Source of the DNA: Paenibacillus silvisoli
GTDB lineage: Bacteria; Bacillota; Bacilli; Paenibacillales; Paenibacillaceae
NCBI RefSeq assembly: GCF_030866765.1
Contig: NZ_CP133017.1
Coordinates: forward strand, 3,640,001 to 3,704,000
Length of the DNA: 64,000 bases
Direction: 5' to 3'
Shown here: positions 33,238 to 42,694 of the stretch, piece by piece
Layout of the letters: each line of letters begins with the position of its first letter
How positions within the stretch are numbered: the stretch's first letter is position 1
Notes under the pieces: generated by a model
Told to the model about the DNA's origin: nothing
What the model saw: the letters and a program-made list of their open reading frames with translations, nothing else
Databases searched by the model: none
Program-made: the position numbers and the translations under genes

Positions 33238-33795
33238 ATGAAAAAAATCGTTCAACACACCGGCCGGACGGCGCTTTGCTTCGCCCTTCTGGCAGCGGCG
33301 ATCGGCGGAAATGCCGGCGCGAATCCCGCTCCGGAGGCGCAAGGGGAGACCGTTCAGATCAAGCTGGTGAACACGTCCGGCGCCGATGTCGGCTTAGCCA
33401 CGCTCACGCAGAAGAACGATGCCGTCGTGCTTCATGTAGAGGCCAAAAATTTGCCGCCGGGCTTACACGGCATTCACTTCCATGAGACCGGCAAATGCGA
33501 GGTGCCGGATTTCAAATCGTCCGGCGCGCATTTTAATCCGATGACGAAGCAGCATGGATTCAACAATCCGAAAGGCTTCCATGTCGGGGACTTGCCGAAC
33601 ATAACGGTTGCGGCGGACGGCACGGTGAAAGTGGATATCGAATCCCGCATCGTGACGCTTGCGAAGGATCAGCCGAATTCGCTGCTTAAATCCGGCGGAA
33701 CCGCGCTTGTCATCCATGCGCAGGCCGACGATTATGTGACCGATCCGGCCGGCAACTCCGGCGACCGCATCGCCTGCGGCGTGATCGGACAATAG
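33238..33795 (+). CDS. Cu/Zn superoxide dismutase family protein, secreted
   Basis: A 185-residue protein with a signal peptide (1-28, ending in NAGA). The Cu/Zn SOD core keeps all metal ligands: HFH in GIHFHETGKC, the bridging His in GAHFNP, QHG, FHVGD (His and Asp for zinc) and the last Cu ligand His in ALVIHAQADDY. The active-site Arg is in GDRIACGVIG, with both disulfide Cys. This contrasts with B. subtilis YojM, which lacks copper ligands, so activity is likely. The nearest SD (GGAGG) is 13 bp before the ATG, an unusually long spacing. Confidence 0.9.
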   Translation: MKKIVQHTGRTALCFALLAAAIGGNAGANPAPEAQGETVQIKLVNTSGADVGLATLTQKNDAVVLHVEAKNLPPGLHGIHFHETGKCEVPDFKSSGAHFNPMTKQHGFNNPKGFHVGDLPNITVAADGTVKVDIESRIVTLAKDQPNSLLKSGGTALVIHAQADDYVTDPAGNSGDRIACGVIGQ

Positions 33796-33802
33796 CATGA
33801 AA

Positions 33803-33838
33803 CCCATGGCTCCGCATGAAGATGCGGGGCCATGGCCA
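33803..33838 (+). terminator. Hairpin after the superoxide dismutase gene
   Basis: Stem CATGGCTCCGCAT/ATGCGGGGCCATG with a GAAG loop. The following sequence has few T residues, so it is a possible terminator only. Confidence 0.5.
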
Positions 33839-33937
33839 TTTACAACCGCGCCGGAATGGGCTAAATTGGTACATGGAGTTGGAGATATCGAACGCAAGCA
33901 ACTAGAGATGACCGATTAAAGGAGAAACGAACGACCT

Positions 33938-34396
33938 ATGCTGACAAAAGAATTATCGCCCCTCGTCAAAGCACTGGACCTAAAGCCGCATCCCGAAGGC
34001 GGCTGGTACAAGGAGCTTTGGAAGGCTTCCTTCGAAATTCCGCATGCCGTACTCGGCGAGCGCTATTCCGGCGCGCGCGTGGCGGCAACATCCATTTACT
34101 TCGTCCTGCATCCGGATGAAACGTCGGATTGGCACACGGTCCTGTCCGATGAGCTGTGGCTCTGGCATTCCGGAAGTCCGCTGCTGCTTCGTCTAGGCGG
34201 TACGGGCGACAACCCGGAAACGACGGAGGAAATCATAATCGGACCTGACATCGCCAAAGGACAGCGTCCGCAAGCGTTAGTACCGGCGAACGTCTGGCAA
34301 ATGGCCAAGCCGCTCGGCGACGAGCCCGTATTCGTATCCTGCGTCGTCGCGCCTGGCTTCCATTACGACGATTTCACGTTGATCGACCGCACTTAA
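33938..34396 (+). CDS. DUF985 cupin protein
   Basis: A 152-residue protein with the DUF985 pattern: LDLKPHPEGGWYKELW at the N-terminus, SIYFVLHPDETSDWHTVLSDELW (about 52-74) and ALVPANVWQMAKPLGDEPVFVSCVVAPGFHYDDFTL at the end. The cupin barrel binds a metal or small ligand; the function is not established. GGAG precedes the ATG, and a terminator follows. Confidence 0.85.
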   Translation: MLTKELSPLVKALDLKPHPEGGWYKELWKASFEIPHAVLGERYSGARVAATSIYFVLHPDETSDWHTVLSDELWLWHSGSPLLLRLGGTGDNPETTEEIIIGPDIAKGQRPQALVPANVWQMAKPLGDEPVFVSCVVAPGFHYDDFTLIDRT

Positions 34397-34414
34397 ACCA
34401 TTCCTTCATCCGCT

Positions 34415-34449
34415 AAGGCCAATCAGGCAAATTCTGATTGGCCTTTTCT
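34415..34449 (+). terminator. Intrinsic terminator
   Basis: A 12-bp stem AAGGCCAATCAG/CTGATTGGCCTT followed by TTCTC. Confidence 0.8.
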
Positions 34450-34632
34450 CATTGTCAACGGGCGTTTCATGAAGCTTTTCTCATCGCTTTCTAACAATCC
34501 GAACGAAACCCTTATAATAGTAGGTTCCCTCTCCACATTGGCAAGTTATGGATTTTTTTGCTGTGCTATAGTGTTTCGAGTAAGCACGGCAGCCAGTAAT
34601 TACACCATAATCTCACCATACAGGAGGAAGAC

Positions 34633-35133
34633 ATGACAAACACAACAAATAAACGCGTAGGTAAGAAAATGATTGGCGTCGTACTCAGCCTATCCGTCGC
34701 TTTTGCCGGAAGCATGCTTCTGACACCGAAGACGACACATGCGGCGACCGATGCTCAGGTCGCGTCTAAAATCATTGCTAAAGGCAAACAATACATGGGT
34801 ACACCTTATAGATTCGGCGCGAAAGCCGGTATTACAAGCGCCTTCGACTGTTCTTCTTTCGTTCAATACATCTACAAGAAATACGGCGTCAACCTGCCCC
34901 GCGGCTCGAAGGATCAAGCCAAACGAGGCGTAAAGGTGCTCAAGAAGAACCTGAAGAAGGGCGACCTGATCTTCTCCGACACGAACCGCGACGGCAAAAT
35001 CAATCACGTCAGCATTTACATCGGCAACGGCAAAGTGCTGCAAACTTACCGCGTCGGCATCGGCGTGACGATCTCGAACTTTAAGGGGAGCATTTGGGAT
35101 CGCACATTCGTAACGGCACGCGATGTCATTTAA
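34633..35133 (+). CDS. Secreted NlpC/P60 (C40) cell-wall peptidase
   Basis: A 166-residue protein. A signal peptide (about 1-38, ending THAA) precedes a single NlpC/P60 domain. The catalytic Cys is in FDCSSFVQYIY (about 70-80) and the His in INHVSIYIG (about 123-131). It likely cleaves the gamma-D-Glu to diaminopimelate bond in peptidoglycan stem peptides. There is no separate wall-binding domain. An AGGAGGAAG site precedes the ATG. A TATAGT box with upstream TGC at about 34565 may be its promoter. Confidence 0.9.
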   Translation: MTNTTNKRVGKKMIGVVLSLSVAFAGSMLLTPKTTHAATDAQVASKIIAKGKQYMGTPYRFGAKAGITSAFDCSSFVQYIYKKYGVNLPRGSKDQAKRGVKVLKKNLKKGDLIFSDTNRDGKINHVSIYIGNGKVLQTYRVGIGVTISNFKGSIWDRTFVTARDVI

Positions 35134-35145
35134 TAAACTTCAGTA

Positions 35146-35188
35146 AAAAAAAACGTGCAGGGCACCTCGGTGCCCTGCACGTTTTTTC
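35146..35188 (+). terminator. Intrinsic terminator of the NlpC/P60 gene
   Basis: A perfect 12-bp stem ACGTGCAGGGCA/TGCCCTGCACGT flanked by an A-run and TTTTTT. Confidence 0.9.
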
Positions 35189-35279
35189 GATTTGAAGGGC
35201 AAGCGTATATACCCTGCTCATCCGCATTCCATACACTAATTGCGAGACGGACTACGCTTGGTTAGGGAGGGCACGAAAC

Positions 35280-35909
35280 ATGAAGCTCGATATCGGCTGC
35301 GGTGCCCATAAGCTCCCAGACAGCTATGGCATCGACCGTTTGGCGCTGCCCGGCGTCAACCTGGTCAGCGATTTGAATGGCGGCATTCCGTTTCCCGATC
35401 ACTCCGTCGATTTTATCGCCTTGAGCCGCATGCTGCCTTATGTACATGATCTCACCTTCGTATTGAGCGAGCTATACCGGGTGAGCACCCATAAAGCCGT
35501 CTTTTGCCTCTTATGCCCCTATGCGCACAATTTCCGTTACAGCTCGAATCCGTATTTAAAACATAAATTCGACGAGCATACGCCTCGTTATTTGACATCT
35601 CAATTTTTGCAGCCTGAAGGCAGCCCCGTCTGTCCGCCGATTTCCCCTTATCATCATTTTCCGCAGCCGCCGTACGACTTTCGTCTGCTTCGCATGGAGC
35701 TGTTCTATGAAGCCCCGTACCGCTCCGATTTCTACGAACCGGATGAACTCGAGATGCTGAAGGAGCTGCAGGCGAATGTCGTGGCGGAAATCCTCTATTA
35801 TTTCGTTGTCGTAAAGGGACCTTTGACGGAGCAGGAGTGGGCAAGCATGTGCAATCAGGTGCATCCGGAGCCTCATACGGTCAAGCTCCTCCGTAGCATA
35901 GCCCCCTAA
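35280..35909 (+). CDS. Class I SAM-dependent methyltransferase-like protein
   Basis: A 209-residue protein. Motif I is LDIGCGAHKLP (about 3-13), followed by GIDRLALPGVNLVSDLNGGIPFPDHSVDFIALSRML, the pattern of small-molecule methyltransferases with Asp for SAM. The C-terminal half is His/Pro/Tyr-rich (SPYHHFPQPPYDF) and not typical. The substrate is unknown. GGGAGG precedes the ATG. It lies directly upstream of the giant DUF11-repeat gene, but a 65-bp gap and different codon bias give no clear link. Confidence 0.75.
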   Translation: MKLDIGCGAHKLPDSYGIDRLALPGVNLVSDLNGGIPFPDHSVDFIALSRMLPYVHDLTFVLSELYRVSTHKAVFCLLCPYAHNFRYSSNPYLKHKFDEHTPRYLTSQFLQPEGSPVCPPISPYHHFPQPPYDFRLLRMELFYEAPYRSDFYEPDELEMLKELQANVVAEILYYFVVVKGPLTEQEWASMCNQVHPEPHTVKLLRSIAP

Positions 35910-35974
35910 ACGGACGCATATGTTTGAGTTAGCGTGCACCTATACCAAACATTGAACCAAGGGAGGCGAGGAGC

Positions 35975-38900
35975 ATTGCACTTGTAGTTCGGGCTACCCT
36001 TAACGCAACCGGCGCCATTACCTTTACTGGTAATACGCTCGGCTTAAGCCGTTCCGAAACGGTTGGGGTTCCCGGTACCGTAGACAGTATCGGCGCTTTC
36101 GTAACGACCAATACAGCCGTTCGGGTTGGTACCTATCCCCTCGGGACGACGAGCAACTATTTGCTGAACAACTCATCCGCCATTCTAGCGCTGCCCGCCG
36201 GGAGCACTATTCTGTACGCGGAACTGATCTGGGGCGGCACATACCAGGTACCGGGCGTCAATTTGCAGTCGGCCATCAACAACACCGTCACACTCACGCT
36301 TCCGAACAACGTAAGCTTTAGCATCAGCCCTGACCCGGCGACGGCGAATACGTTCAACCTGGAAAGCGGCTCATTCGGTTATACTCGTACGTCAAACGTC
36401 ACGAGTCAAATCATGCAAGGCGGCGCCGGAACGTATACGGTCGGAGCTGTTGTCGGCACGGCTACGGTCACCGATCCAACGGTCAATCATGCAGGCTGGA
36501 CGCTTGGCGTCATCTACCAAAATCCTTCGCTGCCCTTCCGGAATATGTCGCTGCGTGCGGGAGCGGTGCTTGTACAAGCCACTTCCGCCCCCGTTGTCAC
36601 GACGATTACCGGTTTTGCCACTCCAATCTCCGGCGCGCTCGGCGGAAGAGCGCTGTTCAGCGCCCAGGAAGGCGATGCGACGCGGACCGGCGACCAGGCT
36701 CTGTTCGGACCGACGTCAGGCACGCAGGTTGCTCTATCCGGGCCGAACAACTTCGCCAACAACTTCTTTGCCTCGCAAATCAACGGCGATAACGGCTCGC
36801 TCAATACGACCGGCACGTTCGGCACGCGAAACCAGACGAACGGAGCGCCGGGCACGAACATTATCGGCGGCCGGCAAGGCTGGGACATCACGAACATCGA
36901 CGTATCGGCACGGCTGGTCAACAACCAATCGTCCGCCGTCTTAACGCTCACCACATCAGGCGATGCTTACGTCGTCAACGCGAACGCCATCCAAGTCAAC
37001 ATCAACGCGCCGGTCATTGCGACGACGAAGAGCGCGAACGTCACCGGATCCGTCATTGGCGATGAAATCACCTACACGGTGACGGTAGGCAATACGGGGA
37101 CGGCGAATGCCGCAAGCGTCGTCGTATCCGACACGCTGCCCGCCGGCTCCCAATTCATTGCCGGCAGCGTCGTCGTCGCCGGCGTCGCCAAGCCGACCTT
37201 CGACATTACGGCCGGCGTCCCGATCGGCACCCTTGCCCTGAACAGCTCGGTCACGCTTACATATAAAGCAAGGGTAACCTCCCTGCCCAACCCGCCGCAG
37301 ATCGCCAACGTCGCCAAAGCGGCGTTTACGTTCCAAAGCGTCGCCGGCGGCGATGTCATTACCGGGGTCATCCCATCCAATACGGTGTCGACCCCAGTCT
37401 ATGCCCCCGTATTAAGCATGGTGAAGACCGGCAGTACGGCGAACGCCGCGGTCGGCACGAACGTCACGTACACGGTCGTCATTTCGAACTCGGGCAGCAT
37501 CGGGGCGACCACAACGTTTACGGACAATATTCCGGCCAGCACGACCTTCGTGCCGAACAGCGTCACCGTCAATAATGTCACGCAAATCGGCGCAAATCCG
37601 GTCTCCGGCGTCCCGATTGGGCTTGTGCCGGCCGGCGGCTCCACGACGGTCACCTTCCAGGTTACCGTCAATACGCTTCCTGCCACCGTGAATCCGCAAA
37701 TTACGAACCAGGCGAACGCCTCCTATACATACTCGCCGCCTGACGGCAGCGGCAGAACATTAAGCGGCTCCGCAGCCTCCAATACGCTGACCATTCCGGT
37801 ATCGCTACCGAATATCAACGTGGTAAAGAGCTCGAATCGAACGGCGACGACGGTCGGCGATATCGTGACCTTCACCTCCGTCATTTCGAATAACGGCGTC
37901 GACAGCGTAACGAATGTCGTCTTTACCGACCCGATTCCCGCCGGAACGAGCTTCGTCTCCGGGTCCGTAACCGTCGGCGGGGCATCCAGGCCGACCGCAA
38001 ACCCGGCTGCGGGCATATCGATCGGAACGCTCGCATCCGGCGCTTCGATCTCGGTCGTGTTCCAGCTCAATGTCACTTCGCTGCCGTCGCCGGCGCAAAT
38101 CGACAACCGCTCCACCGTCTCCTACAGCTCCGGCACCTTCAACGGCTCGTCGTTGTCGAACCTCATCTCCGTACCGGTATTTCAGCCGATTATCAGCGCG
38201 CAGAAAACAGCCAACCAAACGCGCGCGACGGTCGGAGATACGATCACCTACACCTTCGCCGTCCGAAATACCGGCAACTTCGGTGCTCAGCTTACGTTGA
38301 CGGACGCGCTTCCGGCTGGAACGACTTACGTGCCGGACAGTATAACCGTAAACGGCTCCCCCCGCCCCGGCTCAACGCCGCAAACCGGCATTCCGGTCGG
38401 TCCCGTAGCCGCAGGCACGACGGTCAACGTTGTCTTTCAGGCCTTGCTTCAAACGCTGCCGAATCCGCCGACCTTAAACAATCAAGGGACGTTTACCTAC
38501 ACGTACACGCTCCCGGACACCCGGGTCATGAACGGCAGCGGCAGCTCCAATGCCGTATCGATCCCGGCTTCCGCGCCGAACGTGACCATTTCCAAAGGCG
38601 CGAGCGAGCCCGAAGCGGCCGTTGGCGACGAAATCACGTATACGATGGTCGTGTCCAACAATGGTTTTACGCCGGTCAATCAGGTGGTCGTCTCCGACCC
38701 GATTCCGGACGGCTCGCAATTCGTCTCCGGAAGCGTTACGGTCGGCGGCGTGCCGGTTCCCGGCGCAAATCCTGCGGCAGGCATCCTCATCGGCACGATC
38801 GGATCGTCTGCCGCATCCATTATTACGTTTCGCGTTCTCGTCATATCGCTGCCTGCCTCGGGCGTCTTATCCAACCGGGCCGCGGTCAGCTTCACTTCAG

Positions 38901-41900
38901 GCGCGATCGCGGGCTCTTCCTTCTCGGAAACGATCACCATTCCGGTCTATCAGCCGATCATTACCGTTGCGAAAAGCGCGAACTCGACGGCTTCGACGCT
39001 TGGCGACGCGATCGTTTACACGCTGCAAATCAGCAACAGCGGCAATATCGCCGCCGACATTACGTTGACGGACAACATTCCGGCGGGCTCCACGTTCGTG
39101 ACCAACTCCGTTATCGTGAACGACGTGCCGCAGCCGGGCGTCGACCCGGTCACGGGCATTCCGGTCTTCACGGTTCAGCCCCAGCAGACGTCGATCGTCA
39201 CCTTCCAGGTGTCGGTTGTTTCGCTGCCGAATCCGCAGCAGCTTGTCGATCAAGGCACCGCCGGCTACAGCTACACGCTGCCAGGCGGAAGAGCGATTGG
39301 GGGTTCCACGCTTTCCAATCCGGTTTCCATTCCGGTTTCGGCGCCAAACGTATCCGTCGTGCTCAGTACGACGGCGACGGATGCCATCACCGGCGATACG
39401 ATCCTGTACTCGGCCATCGTCACGAACAACGGGATCACGACCGTCAACAACATGATTTTTGTCGGTTCCATGATTCCCGGCACCGCGTTCGTTCCGGGAA
39501 GCGCCACCGTAAACGGCATTGCAGTTCCCCAGGCGGATGCGACCGCTGGAATCCCGATCGGTTCGTTGGCGCCGAATGCGTCCGCAACCGTGACCTATGA
39601 GGTGAAGTTAAACATGCCTGCGCAAAACCCAATTGTCAACCAATCGACCGTCAGTTTTACATCCGGTTCGTTCGCCAGCACGTCGTCGTCCAATGTCGTA
39701 ACGACGCCGATTACGCAGCCGGACATCAACGTCGTCAAGACAGCGAATACGAACAACGCCACCGTCGGCGATACGGTCGTCTACACGATTGCCGTCAGCA
39801 ATACAGGCAACCTCCCGGCCCAAGTCACCGTGACGGATACGATTCCCCCAACGACGACGTTCGTCGCGAACAGCGTCATCGTCAATGGAACGCCGCAGCC
39901 AAGCGCAACGCCGACCGGCGGCATTTCCGTAGGAACGGTGAATCCGAACGATACCTCTTACTTGATGTTCTCCGTCGTCATCGACTCGCTGCCGAATCCG
40001 CAGCAGATCAACAACCAAGCGACGGCGACCTACCAGTTCACGCCGCCGGACGGTCGTTTGCTGACACGCACCCAGCTGTCGAATACGCTCTCGATTCCGG
40101 TTTCTTCGCCAAACGTGACGGCCGTCAAAACGTCCGCGCAAACGTCGGTTTCCATCGGCGACATCATTCCGTACTTGGTCGTCGTTGCGAACAACGGGAT
40201 TGCGCCGATTACGAATACCGTCTTCGTTGACGCTATTCCAAGCGGCACGCAATTCGTTGAAGGCACCGTTGCCGTCAACGGCACCATCCAGCCGAACGCC
40301 AATCCGGCGTTTGGCGTAAATGTCGGCACCATTCCGAACAATAACTCGGCGACCGTAACTTTCAATCTGCTTGTAACGTCGGTTCCGACGCCGGCTGTCA
40401 TTTCGAACCAAGCCTCCGTCACGTATACGTCCGGCGCGTTCTCCGGCAGCTCCTTCTCGAACGGGTTAGACATTCCGGTCTATCAACCGATCATCAGCGT
40501 CGTGAAAAGCGCCAATACGACGAATGCAACCGTCGGAGACACCGTTATCTATACGATGGCCGTCACGAACTCCGGAAACTATGCGGCTTCCGTTACGTTG
40601 ACCGATGCGACGCTTGCGCCCGAGCTGTCGTTCATGCCGAACAGCGTCATTGTCGGCGGCTCCCCGCAAGCCGGAACCAGCCCGGCATCCGGCATTCCGG
40701 TAGGCACCGTGACTCCGAACCAGACCATCAACGTCACCTTTGCCGCCGTCATCACAGCCTTGCCGCCTACGCAGCAGCTGTCCAACCAAGCAACCGGTTC
40801 GTTTAGCTATACGCTTCCCGACAACCGGACGCTGAATGGTTCGACGCTGTCCAATACGCTAACCTTCCCGGTTTCCTCGCCGGACGTCGAAGTCGTGAAA
40901 ACCGCCCTGCTCTCGGCCGTTACGATCGGCGATACGCTCACCTACAGCATTGCCGTCACGAACAGCGGGATCGCCCCTGTCGATAACGTCATTTTTGCGG
41001 ATCCGATTCCTGCGGGAACGTCCTTCTTGTCGGGCAGCGTCACCATCAATACCGTACCGCAGCAAAACGCCAATCCGGCTGCCGGTTTCTCGCTCGGTCC
41101 GATCGCGCCCAACGATACGGTCGTCGTCACGTTCAGCGTTACGGTAACGGCTGTACCTTCCGGCGAGCTCGTCAGCAACCGCTCCTCGGTCAGCTTCACC
41201 TCCGGCGCCTTCTCGGCGGTTACGTTCTCCAACACGGTCACGACGCCGGTCTATCAGCCCGTCATTACCCTTGTCAAAACAGCGAACCAGACGATCGCCA
41301 GCGTCGGCAGCACCGTCGTCTACCGCGTCACCGTTACGAACAGCGGCAATTATCCGACAACGGTCACGATAACCGACCCGACGCCGGCTGGCACCACTTA
41401 CGTGCAGAACAGCGTCGTCGTGAACGGCCTGCCGCAAGCCGGCGCGGATCCTGCACTCGGCTACAGCATTGGCGTGGTTGCGCCGGGCACGAGTTCATTC
41501 ACGACCTTCGAGTACACGGTAGACTCTTTGCCGCCTACGCAAAACCTGACGAACCAAGCGACGGCCTCCTACGCCTTCACGCTGCCGGATAACCGTTCGT
41601 TCGTCCGCAGCGCGGCGTCCAATACGCTCCAGGTTCCGGTCAGTTCGCCGAACGTCAGCATCGTGAAAAGCACGCTGTCTACCGACGCCATCATCGGCGA
41701 CACCATCACGTATACGAGCATCGTGACGAATACGGGCGTCGCGAACTTGAACAGCGCCGTGTTTACGGATGCCGTTCCGGCCGGCACCTCCTTCGTTCCG
41801 GGCACCGTCTTTGTCGGCGGTACGCTGCAGCCCGACGCCAACCCGGCCACCGGTATTCCGCTCGGTGTCGTTACGCCTGGAAATCCGGTTACGGTTAGTT

Positions 41901-42694
41901 TCGATATTACCGTCAACTCGCTGCCTTCCAGCGGCATCATCAGCAATCAGTCGGTCGTCAGCTTTACGTCCGGCACCTTCTCCGGCACCGGACTTTCCAA
42001 CATCGTCACGACGCCGATCTACAACCCGATCTTGGCCGTCATCAAGAGCGCCAGTACGCAAAATGCCACCGTCGGGGATACCATTACCTATTCGCTGCAA
42101 ATTACGAATACGGGCAACTTGGCGGCGACGGTTACGCTGTTCGATACGATCCCGGCAGGCGCGGAATTCGTGCCGAACAGCGTCGTCGTCGGAGGCGTGC
42201 CGCAGCCTGGCGCCGATCCGACCTTGGGCATCAATGTCGGCTCCGTGCCGGCAGGCGCTACCGTGCAAGTTATCGTCACGCTTCAAGTTACCGTCGAAGC
42301 GCTGCCTTCGCCGCAGCAGCTCGCGAACCAGGCGACCGCCAACTATTCGTTCTCGCCGCCGGACGGCCGCGTCATTAATGCGACGGTCAATTCCAATACG
42401 GTCATCATTCCTGTCTCGTCGCCGGACGTATCCGTCTTGAAGAGCAGCGACGCCATCGACGCCGTTGTCGGCGATACGATCACGTATTTCATCACCGTCA
42501 CGAACAACGGGCTCTCGCCTGTCAACAACGTGACGCTGGTCGACCCGCTGCCGCCTAGCGCCAGCTTCATTGCGGGCAGCGTCTTCGTTGACGATGCGCA
42601 AAAGCTGACCGACAGCCCGAACACGGGCATCCACATCGGAACGATAGCGGTCGGCGGCGTGTCCAACGTGCGGTTCCAGGTACTCGTCGTATGA
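35975..42694 (+). CDS. Giant DUF11-repeat protein, N-terminal part (ATT start; broken by insertion)
   Basis: The frame reads IALVVRATLNATGAITFTGN from an ATT codon at 35975, placed right after GGGAGGCGAGGAGC; relatives begin MA-VVRATLN-tGaitFTGNTLGLSR. No ATG, GTG or TTG occurs in frame between the stop at 35930 and 36161. From ATT the product is 2239 residues: a 330-residue N-terminal module (LPAGSTILYAELIWGGTY) without a signal peptide, then 15 DUF11 repeats of about 133 residues, each with a VGDTITYT strand and a TDPIPAGTSFVSGSV loop. DUF11 proteins are surface or spore-layer proteins. An 8-bp insertion ends the frame early; the remaining repeats follow in the next frame. Confidence 0.8.
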   Translation: MALVVRATLNATGAITFTGNTLGLSRSETVGVPGTVDSIGAFVTTNTAVRVGTYPLGTTSNYLLNNSSAILALPAGSTILYAELIWGGTYQVPGVNLQSAINNTVTLTLPNNVSFSISPDPATANTFNLESGSFGYTRTSNVTSQIMQGGAGTYTVGAVVGTATVTDPTVNHAGWTLGVIYQNPSLPFRNMSLRAGAVLVQATSAPVVTTITGFATPISGALGGRALFSAQEGDATRTGDQALFGPTSGTQVALSGPNNFANNFFASQINGDNGSLNTTGTFGTRNQTNGAPGTNIIGGRQGWDITNIDVSARLVNNQSSAVLTLTTSGDAYVVNANAIQVNINAPVIATTKSANVTGSVIGDEITYTVTVGNTGTANAASVVVSDTLPAGSQFIAGSVVVAGVAKPTFDITAGVPIGTLALNSSVTLTYKARVTSLPNPPQIANVAKAAFTFQSVAGGDVITGVIPSNTVSTPVYAPVLSMVKTGSTANAAVGTNVTYTVVISNSGSIGATTTFTDNIPASTTFVPNSVTVNNVTQIGANPVSGVPIGLVPAGGSTTVTFQVTVNTLPATVNPQITNQANASYTYSPPDGSGRTLSGSAASNTLTIPVSLPNINVVKSSNRTATTVGDIVTFTSVISNNGVDSVTNVVFTDPIPAGTSFVSGSVTVGGASRPTANPAAGISIGTLASGASISVVFQLNVTSLPSPAQIDNRSTVSYSSGTFNGSSLSNLISVPVFQPIISAQKTANQTRATVGDTITYTFAVRNTGNFGAQLTLTDALPAGTTYVPDSITVNGSPRPGSTPQTGIPVGPVAAGTTVNVVFQALLQTLPNPPTLNNQGTFTYTYTLPDTRVMNGSGSSNAVSIPASAPNVTISKGASEPEAAVGDEITYTMVVSNNGFTPVNQVVVSDPIPDGSQFVSGSVTVGGVPVPGANPAAGILIGTIGSSAASIITFRVLVISLPASGVLSNRAAVSFTSGAIAGSSFSETITIPVYQPIITVAKSANSTASTLGDAIVYTLQISNSGNIAADITLTDNIPAGSTFVTNSVIVNDVPQPGVDPVTGIPVFTVQPQQTSIVTFQVSVVSLPNPQQLVDQGTAGYSYTLPGGRAIGGSTLSNPVSIPVSAPNVSVVLSTTATDAITGDTILYSAIVTNNGITTVNNMIFVGSMIPGTAFVPGSATVNGIAVPQADATAGIPIGSLAPNASATVTYEVKLNMPAQNPIVNQSTVSFTSGSFASTSSSNVVTTPITQPDINVVKTANTNNATVGDTVVYTIAVSNTGNLPAQVTVTDTIPPTTTFVANSVIVNGTPQPSATPTGGISVGTVNPNDTSYLMFSVVIDSLPNPQQINNQATATYQFTPPDGRLLTRTQLSNTLSIPVSSPNVTAVKTSAQTSVSIGDIIPYLVVVANNGIAPITNTVFVDAIPSGTQFVEGTVAVNGTIQPNANPAFGVNVGTIPNNNSATVTFNLLVTSVPTPAVISNQASVTYTSGAFSGSSFSNGLDIPVYQPIISVVKSANTTNATVGDTVIYTMAVTNSGNYAASVTLTDATLAPELSFMPNSVIVGGSPQAGTSPASGIPVGTVTPNQTINVTFAAVITALPPTQQLSNQATGSFSYTLPDNRTLNGSTLSNTLTFPVSSPDVEVVKTALLSAVTIGDTLTYSIAVTNSGIAPVDNVIFADPIPAGTSFLSGSVTINTVPQQNANPAAGFSLGPIAPNDTVVVTFSVTVTAVPSGELVSNRSSVSFTSGAFSAVTFSNTVTTPVYQPVITLVKTANQTIASVGSTVVYRVTVTNSGNYPTTVTITDPTPAGTTYVQNSVVVNGLPQAGADPALGYSIGVVAPGTSSFTTFEYTVDSLPPTQNLTNQATASYAFTLPDNRSFVRSAASNTLQVPVSSPNVSIVKSTLSTDAIIGDTITYTSIVTNTGVANLNSAVFTDAVPAGTSFVPGTVFVGGTLQPDANPATGIPLGVVTPGNPVTVSFDITVNSLPSSGIISNQSVVSFTSGTFSGTGLSNIVTTPIYNPILAVIKSASTQNATVGDTITYSLQITNTGNLAATVTLFDTIPAGAEFVPNSVVVGGVPQPGADPTLGINVGSVPAGATVQVIVTLQVTVEALPSPQQLANQATANYSFSPPDGRVINATVNSNTVIIPVSSPDVSVLKSSDAIDAVVGDTITYFITVTNNGLSPVNNVTLVDPLPPSASFIAGSVFVDDAQKLTDSPNTGIHIGTIAVGGVSNVRFQVLVV

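Noticed and set aside
36161-36163. TTG at 36161 as the start of the DUF11 gene
   Set aside because: No ribosome binding site, and the conserved N-terminal family sequence continues 62 codons upstream to the ATT at 35975.
41495-42634. 379-residue and several other long antisense frames within the DUF11 gene
   Set aside because: They are by-products of the repeated, high-G+C coding sequence; they contain Arg/Asp-rich low-complexity protein.
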